Below, one piece after another: positions 6,280 through 9,040 of a DNA stretch of 9,040 nt. The position numbers were made by a program, and so were the translations under genes. Below the pieces are notes generated by a model, which saw only the letters and a program-made list of their open reading frames with translations, searched no databases and was not told where the DNA came from. Position 1 is the first letter of the stretch; the number at the start of each line of letters is the position of its first letter. The stretch comes from Anaerolineaceae bacterium (GTDB taxonomy: Bacteria; Chloroflexota; Anaerolineae; Anaerolineales; Anaerolineaceae), in contig DAIEPS010000065.1 of NCBI GenBank assembly GCA_027348305.1, forward strand, positions 1 through 9,040, read 5' to 3'.

Positions 6280-6288
6280 ATTATACCA
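6280..6288 (-). promoter_or_regulatory. tRNA-Ser promoter (extended -10)
   Basis: On the minus strand TGGTATAAT gives an extended -10 (TGn plus a perfect TATAAT, 6285-6280), 25 nt before the tRNA 5' end. No consensus -35 stands at 16-18 nt, which fits an extended -10 promoter. Confidence 0.6.
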
Positions 6289-6357
6289 TTTACCTGAAAA
6301 AACTCCATCTTTTTCTCTTATTTTTCGTATTAACTTGTAGATGAAAAAGATCTTGAC

Positions 6358-6386
6358 TTCACCATTTTTTCATTTAATTCTATAAT
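6358..6386 (+). promoter_or_regulatory. Promoter of the membrane-protein unit
   Basis: TTCACC (6358-6363), a 17-nt spacer and a perfect TATAAT (6381-6386) precede the gene at 6417. The -35 matches the consensus at four of six bases. A closer TTGACT (6353-6358) would need an unusual 22-nt spacer. Confidence 0.5.
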
Positions 6387-6416
6387 TCTAGTGTCAGTTC
6401 AACAGGAGGTAATAAG

Positions 6417-6935
6417 ATGGATGAATCTAAACGTGGGACGATGGCTGCCGGTATTATTCTGGTAGCACTTGGAGCTGTCTTTTTCGCGCTCAACTTGATC
6501 CCCGGAATCGTGGCCGCCAAGACCTGGCCGCTCGTGCTGGTGGTGCTCGGCATCGGTTTCTGTCTGCCGGCTGTCATCTGGCCAAACCAAAAACAATCAC
6601 TGGCGGGGCTTTTCATCCCTGGCTGTATCTTGTTCGTGTTGGGCGCGATCTTCCTCTTCAACACCCTCACCGGCATCTGGAGTGTCTGGGCGATCGCCTG
6701 GATGCTCATCCCCGGCAGCGTTGGATTGGGGCTGGTCATGGGCGCCTGGATCGGCAAGTGGGATAGATCCGTGACCCAGGTTGGCACATGGATGCTCGTT
6801 TTGAGCCTGGCATTGTTTGCACTGTTCGCATCCATGTTTGGCAATATTGTTGTAAAATCAATCGGCGCAGGGCTTTTGGTCGTCACCGGCCTTGTGCTGC
6901 TCATCCGTTCATTGTTCAGAAAGCAGGCTGCTTAA
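6417..6935 (+). CDS. Small six-helix integral membrane protein
   Basis: I do not recognise a named function. The 172-residue product is almost wholly membrane-embedded, with about six hydrophobic helices (roughly residues 8-28, 36-55, 62-82, 88-110, 122-141, 147-164) and short polar ends (MDESKRG, RSLFRKQAA). Repeated short motifs of the type PxxLVxLGIGF (38-48) and IPGCILFVLGAIFLF (67-81) recall the LiaF-like transmembrane/DUF5668 type of small proteins, but that is only an impression. A near-perfect Shine-Dalgarno, AGGAGGT, lies 7 nt before the ATG, suggesting strong translation. It is followed after 4 nt by another gene on the same strand, so the two are probably co-transcribed. Confidence 0.85.
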   Translation: MDESKRGTMAAGIILVALGAVFFALNLIPGIVAAKTWPLVLVVLGIGFCLPAVIWPNQKQSLAGLFIPGCILFVLGAIFLFNTLTGIWSVWAIAWMLIPGSVGLGLVMGAWIGKWDRSVTQVGTWMLVLSLALFALFASMFGNIVVKSIGAGLLVVTGLVLLIRSLFRKQAA

Positions 6936-6939
6936 CTTT

Positions 6940-7362
6940 ATGTCTTCAATCGTTACTGACCTCGAACTCCCCATTGTGAAAGTGGATGATGCCCACTGGC
7001 AGAAAGTACACGCCGAAAATGTCGAAGCGTTGGAATACTCAATCCACCGGCAGGATGGTTTTATTCTCTCCACCATGGGCTTTGAATTCCCCATTCCTGA
7101 CGGCATGGATTTCCTGGGCCCCAACATCATCCAGATCGTGATCGGCAAGGAAGAACTTTATGCCATGGCCTACGAGAAAGGTATTCATCAGTATACGGTG
7201 GATAAGGACCATCTTGTTGCCATGTACGGCTCACGTCCATTCGAGGGGTTTCGACCAGGAACGAAATTGATCGTGGCTATCGGGCATCTTTCACCGCCGA
7301 CCACCGAACTTCCGCAGCCAAAATTTACGGTTCTATGGGCAGGTGTGGTTAATATTCAATAA
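6940..7362 (+). CDS. Hypothetical protein, 140 residues, cytosolic
   Basis: I do not recognise a family. The product has no signal peptide or membrane helix. It reads as a compact alpha/beta domain with conserved-looking segments FEFPIPDGMDFLGPNIIQIVIGKEELYAMAYEKG (48-81), YTVDKDHLVAMYGSRPFEGFRPG (85-107) and the terminal strand FTVLWAGVVNIQ (129-140). I start at ATG 6940 because it follows the upstream stop by 4 nt and the family-like sequence begins there. The frame is open to 6892, inside the previous gene. Only a weak AGCAGG lies about 13 nt upstream, so coupling to the membrane protein is likely. Composition and codon use look like its neighbours. No evident stem with a T-run follows the stop before the tRNA-Val promoter. 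Confidence 0.78.
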   Translation: MSSIVTDLELPIVKVDDAHWQKVHAENVEALEYSIHRQDGFILSTMGFEFPIPDGMDFLGPNIIQIVIGKEELYAMAYEKGIHQYTVDKDHLVAMYGSRPFEGFRPGTKLIVAIGHLSPPTTELPQPKFTVLWAGVVNIQ

Positions 7363-7381
7363 TCTCCTGCCCATCTGACTA

Positions 7382-7410
7382 TTGTCAACTGGAAAATTCA
7401 CCATTATAAT
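7382..7410 (+). promoter_or_regulatory. tRNA-Val promoter
   Basis: TTGTCA (7382-7387), a 17-nt spacer and TATAAT (7405-7410) make a near-consensus sigma-70-type promoter, ending 10 nt before the tRNA 5' end. Confidence 0.8.
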
Positions 7411-7420
7411 TGGGCTCGTT

Positions 7421-7494
7421 GGGCGGTTAGCTCAGTTGGTTAGAGCGTTGCGTTGACATCGCAAAGGTCGTAGGTTCGAGTCCTATATCGCCCA
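7421..7494 (+). tRNA. tRNA-Val (anticodon GAC)
   Basis: This is a 74-nt tRNA. Acceptor GGGCGGT pairs with ATCGCCC (one G-U) and the discriminator is A73. D-arm is GCTC/GAGC; anticodon stem is TTGCG/CGCAA with loop TTGACAT, giving GAC (codon GUC). The variable loop is AGGTC. The T-arm GTAGG-TTCGAGT-CCTAT has one G-U. CCA is not encoded. All four arms are intact, unlike the partial copies downstream. Confidence 0.97.
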
Positions 7495-7504
7495 CTTTTC
7501 TTAA

Positions 7505-7529
7505 CCCGGATAACAGTCCGGGTTTTTTT
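7505..7529 (+). terminator. tRNA-Val terminator, first copy
   Basis: CCCGGA (7505-7510) pairs with TCCGGG (7517-7522), loop TAACAG, followed by seven T (7523-7529). It begins 10 nt after the tRNA 3' end. Confidence 0.9.
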
Positions 7530-7607
7530 ATCGCAAAGGTCGTACCCCCTCAGGGGGGGTACCCTCGCGAAGACAGCTCGGGCAGGATTCGAGTCCTATA
7601 TCGCCCA
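7530..7607 (+). pseudogene. Broken tRNA-Val 3' copy 1 with hairpin insert
   Basis: ATCGCAAAGGTCGTA (7530-7544) repeats tRNA positions 7458-7472, from the anticodon loop to the T-stem. TTCGAGTCCTATATCGCCCA (7588-7607) repeats 7475-7494. Between them a 43-nt insert replaces the last two T-stem bases. The insert holds a CCCCCT/AGGGGG stem (7545-7557), a GGTACC palindrome (7559-7564), and an imperfect stem CCCTCGC/GCTCGGG around a 7-nt loop (7562-7582). The 5' half of the tRNA is absent, so no functional tRNA is expected. Confidence 0.75.
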
Positions 7608-7617
7608 CTTTTCTTAA

Positions 7618-7642
7618 CCCGGATAACAGTCCGGGTTTTTTT
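7618..7642 (+). terminator. tRNA-Val-type terminator, second copy
   Basis: This is an identical copy of the 7505-7529 terminator: CCCGGA (7618-7623), TCCGGG (7630-7635) and seven T (7636-7642). It implies that transcription leaking past the first terminator would stop again. Confidence 0.85.
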
Positions 7643-7732
7643 ATCGCAAAGGTCGTACCCCCTGAAGGGTGTCATGACCCCCGCAAAAACGGCGAGGGCA
7701 AGGGTTCGAGTCCTATATTGCCCACTTTTTTT
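7643..7732 (+). pseudogene. Broken tRNA-Val 3' copy 2 with hairpin insert
   Basis: The same 15-nt block (7643-7657) and the tail GGTTCGAG...GCCCA (7703-7724, one C-to-T change against the tRNA) flank a 45-nt insert. The insert shares layout with that of copy 1: a CCCCCT... arm, a GTCATGAC palindrome (7671-7678), and a stem CCCCCGC/GCGAGGG with a 7-nt loop (7678-7698). Seven T (7726-7732) close the unit without a separate hairpin. Confidence 0.72.
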
Positions 7733-7783
7733 CAATTCAGAATAAGGCTGGAATTTTTCTAAGTAATAAATCAAAATCTTTAC

Positions 7784-7812
7784 TTGTAATATCTTGAAAC
7801 CAAAGTTATAAT
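7784..7812 (+). promoter_or_regulatory. Promoter of the T-box-thrS transcript
   Basis: TTGTAA (7784-7789), a 17-nt spacer and TATAAT (7807-7812) predict a start near 7819, just ahead of the T-box stem I. Confidence 0.75.
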
Positions 7813-7818
7813 CTTTCA

Positions 7819-8078
7819 AAGATAAACACGGCAATGACCGGGACGAGTATCTGGTCCGTCACAGAAAGTAGAGATCACCGGCTGAAAATCTCTACACACC
7901 ACCAGAGAAAACCACCCGCGAGCTTTTTCCTGAACGGCGCGCAAGCTGCGTCCCACTACGGAAAACGGATGACCCCGATATCGGTTATACGAGATCACGG
8001 CGCGCAAGAAGCCGCGAATCTGGGTGGAACCGCGAGAGTCTATTCTCCCGCCCCAGTGCAGGGGCGGGTTTTTGTTTT
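7819..8078 (+). promoter_or_regulatory. Threonine T-box riboswitch controlling thrS
   Basis: The leader RNA senses uncharged tRNA-Thr. In stem I, CGGG (7839-7842) pairs with CCCG (7915-7918) and TCTGGT (7850-7855) with ACCAGA (7901-7906). Together they enclose a specifier loop with the S-turn AGTA (7846-7849) on one side and GAAAACCA on the other. The specifier codon is ACC (7911-7913, Thr), followed by the usual purine A. A distal hairpin, GTAGAGAT/ATCTCTAC (7868-7895), carries a GCTGAAA loop next to AGAAAG. The T-box core TGGGTGGAACCGCG (8021-8034) contains UGGA (8025-8028), which pairs with tRNA NCCA. GGG (8022-8024) can pair with CCC (8047-8049) in the antiterminator, competing with the terminator stem. 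The codon matches the gene downstream, so the call is very secure. Confidence 0.95.
8047..8078 (+). terminator. T-box attenuator terminator
   Basis: CCCGCCCC (8047-8054) and GGGGCGGG (8061-8068) form a perfect 8-bp GC stem with a 6-nt loop, followed by TTTTTGTTTT. This is the default OFF structure when tRNA-Thr is charged. The antiterminator uses its 5' arm. Confidence 0.93.
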
Positions 8079-8136
8079 AATCCTCCCCCAACTCAACCCA
8101 CTGCCGGCTTGACCGGCGTTTCGAACGGAGGAAGAA

Positions 8137-9040
8137 ATGGCTGAAACGAAACAGGAAAAGTATGAAGGAAGTCTGCTCTACAAGCGGCGTCATTCCGCCG
8201 CCCATATCATGGCACAGGCAGTGCTTGAGAAATTCCCGACTGCCAAGATTGCCATCGGCCCCGCCATCGAAGATGGCTACTATTACGATTTTGACCTGCC
8301 CCGTCCATTGACCCCTGAAGACCTCGAAGGCATTGAGAAACGCATGCGCGAGATCATCAAGTCTGGCGTGACTTTTGAACGCAGAGAGCTCAGCGCGGAG
8401 GATGCCAAAAAGATCTTCCACGACCAACCCTACAAGATCGAACTGATCGAAGGTCTTGAAAAGGGCATCCTGGATGATAACGGCAATCCTACTGATGAAA
8501 AACCTGTCATTTCAACCTACACCCAGGGTATTTTCACCGACCTCTGCCGCGGTCCTCACGTGGAGAATTCCAAAGACATCAACCCCGACGCGATCAAACT
8601 GATGTCTGTGGCGGGCGCCTATTGGCGCGGGGACGAAAAACGCCCCATGCTGCAGCGCATCTACGGCACGGTCTGGAATACCCCCAAGGAATTGGAAGAT
8701 TACCTCTGGCGACTTGAAGAAGCCAGAAAACGCGATCACCGCAAGCTGGGCAAGGAACTCGGGCTCTTCTACTTCTCGGATGATGTCGGCCCCGGACTGC
8801 CGCTCTTCACCCCCAAGGGTGAGATGCTGCGCTACCTGATGGAAAAATACGTACGCGACCTTCAGACAAAATACGGCTACGAACATGTCTGGACGGGCCA
8901 CCTGGTCAAGGAAGACCTCTACAAGAAGTCTGGCCACTACGACAATTACAAAGATTCCATGTTCCCGCCCATGGTGGATGAGAACATCACCTTCCGCTTG
9001 AAACCGATGAACTGCCCCAGCCACATGTCGCTGTTCAAAG
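8137..9040 (+). CDS. thrS: Threonyl-tRNA synthetase, 5' part, lacking TGS domain
   Basis: The enzyme charges tRNA-Thr with threonine. The frame stays open for 301 codons to the window end, roughly half of a usual synthetase. The editing (SAD) domain shows its four metal/active-site residues: H19 and H23 (RRHSAAHIMAQAV), C137 and H141 (DLCRGPH). The linker includes RDHRKLGKELGLF, and the class II catalytic core begins with LYKKSGHYDNY (261-271) and KPMNCPSHM (289-297); C293 corresponds to the zinc-binding cysteine. The editing His motif sits near residue 20 instead of about 73 as in E. coli. The N-terminal TGS domain is therefore absent; the T-box terminator 59 nt upstream leaves no room for it. 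GGAGG lies about 6 nt before the ATG. Regulation is by the T-box upstream. Confidence 0.97.
   Translation, partial: MAETKQEKYEGSLLYKRRHSAAHIMAQAVLEKFPTAKIAIGPAIEDGYYYDFDLPRPLTPEDLEGIEKRMREIIKSGVTFERRELSAEDAKKIFHDQPYKIELIEGLEKGILDDNGNPTDEKPVISTYTQGIFTDLCRGPHVENSKDINPDAIKLMSVAGAYWRGDEKRPMLQRIYGTVWNTPKELEDYLWRLEEARKRDHRKLGKELGLFYFSDDVGPGLPLFTPKGEMLRYLMEKYVRDLQTKYGYEHVWTGHLVKEDLYKKSGHYDNYKDSMFPPMVDENITFRLKPMNCPSHMSLFK

Larger units (their letters stand above)
7475..7663 (+). repeat. 113-bp tandem repeat of tRNA-Val tail plus terminator
   Basis: A 76-nt block at 7475-7550 (T-loop, 3' acceptor strand, terminator, then a restarted anticodon-stem/variable segment) is repeated without a difference at 7588-7663, period 113. 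Downstream, a third, shorter tail copy (7703-7724) ends with a T-run. The variable part of each unit is a 43-45 nt GC-rich insert. Perfect identity of the 76 nt implies recent duplication or active homogenisation. Confidence 0.9.

Noticed and set aside
6380..6904. Open frame of 174 codons on the minus strand
   Set aside because: Antisense to the six-helix membrane protein. The product is Pro/Thr/Ser-rich with no family look, and the sense gene has a strong ribosome-binding site.
7643..7724. A second functional tRNA or tmRNA end
   Set aside because: No 5' acceptor strand, D-arm or complete anticodon arm is present to pair with the tail.
7458..7732. CRISPR-like array
   Set aside because: Only two to three units. 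The repeats are tRNA and terminator sequence, the inserts are structured and related to each other, and no cas gene is near.
7550..7834. Minus-strand frame across the tRNA-tail repeats
   Set aside because: Made only of repeated tRNA and terminator sequence read backwards, with no ribosome-binding site.
7834..8112. Plus-strand frame of 92 codons before thrS
   Set aside because: It overlaps the whole T-box leader, including stem I, the T-box core and the terminator. RNA structure explains the sequence.
8512..9024. Open frame of 170 codons on the minus strand
   Set aside because: It lies fully antisense to thrS, whose motifs are clear. The frame is a by-product of thrS codon bias.

Overview
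The window most resembles a bacterial chromosome segment from an Anaerolineae-like Chloroflexota. This is an inference from overall gene style: a short threonyl-tRNA synthetase under a T-box, a lamin-tail protein, and standard sigma-70-type promoters. No marker in the window proves the taxonomy. Most of the window is moderately GC-rich; the GGDEF gene and its flanks look more AT-rich.

Positions 8-3174 are read on the minus strand. A small membrane-anchored lamin-tail-domain protein comes first. The replication/repair operon dnaX - ybaB/ebfC - recR follows, with 24-nt and 8-nt gaps. Divergently, a YacP-like NYN-domain RNase gene (3238-3717, plus) is followed by a series of four hairpins (about 3762-3863). 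The last hairpin looks like a terminator, so the block may be a terminator region or a small structured RNA. A membrane-bound diguanylate cyclase (3894-5075, minus) comes next, then a divergent pyridoxamine-5'-phosphate-oxidase-family flavoprotein (5298-5855, plus).

The 5856-6416 gap holds a REP-like hairpin, two hairpins that share competing arms, a broken copy of a tRNA 3' end with its own terminator, and an intact tRNA-Ser(GGA) on the minus strand. On the plus strand a six-helix membrane protein (6417-6935) and an unrecognised 140-residue protein (6940-7362) form a two-gene unit.

The 7363-8136 gap holds tRNA-Val(GAC) with a strong promoter and terminator. It is followed by two broken, tandem copies of the tRNA 3' part, each interrupted by a GC-rich double-hairpin insert. 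A complete transcriptional T-box leader follows (specifier ACC, T-box core, intrinsic terminator). It controls thrS, whose 5' 301 codons are present before the window ends.

The most unusual signal is the pair of tRNA loci. Both tRNA-Ser and tRNA-Val are followed by truncated copies of their own 3' ends, each interrupted near the T-arm by a small C/G-rich hairpin and followed by a terminator or T-run. This suggests either repeated recombination at tRNA 3' ends or a small palindromic element that targets T-arms. The T-box leader is a well-supported regulatory element whose specifier codon matches the enzyme downstream.
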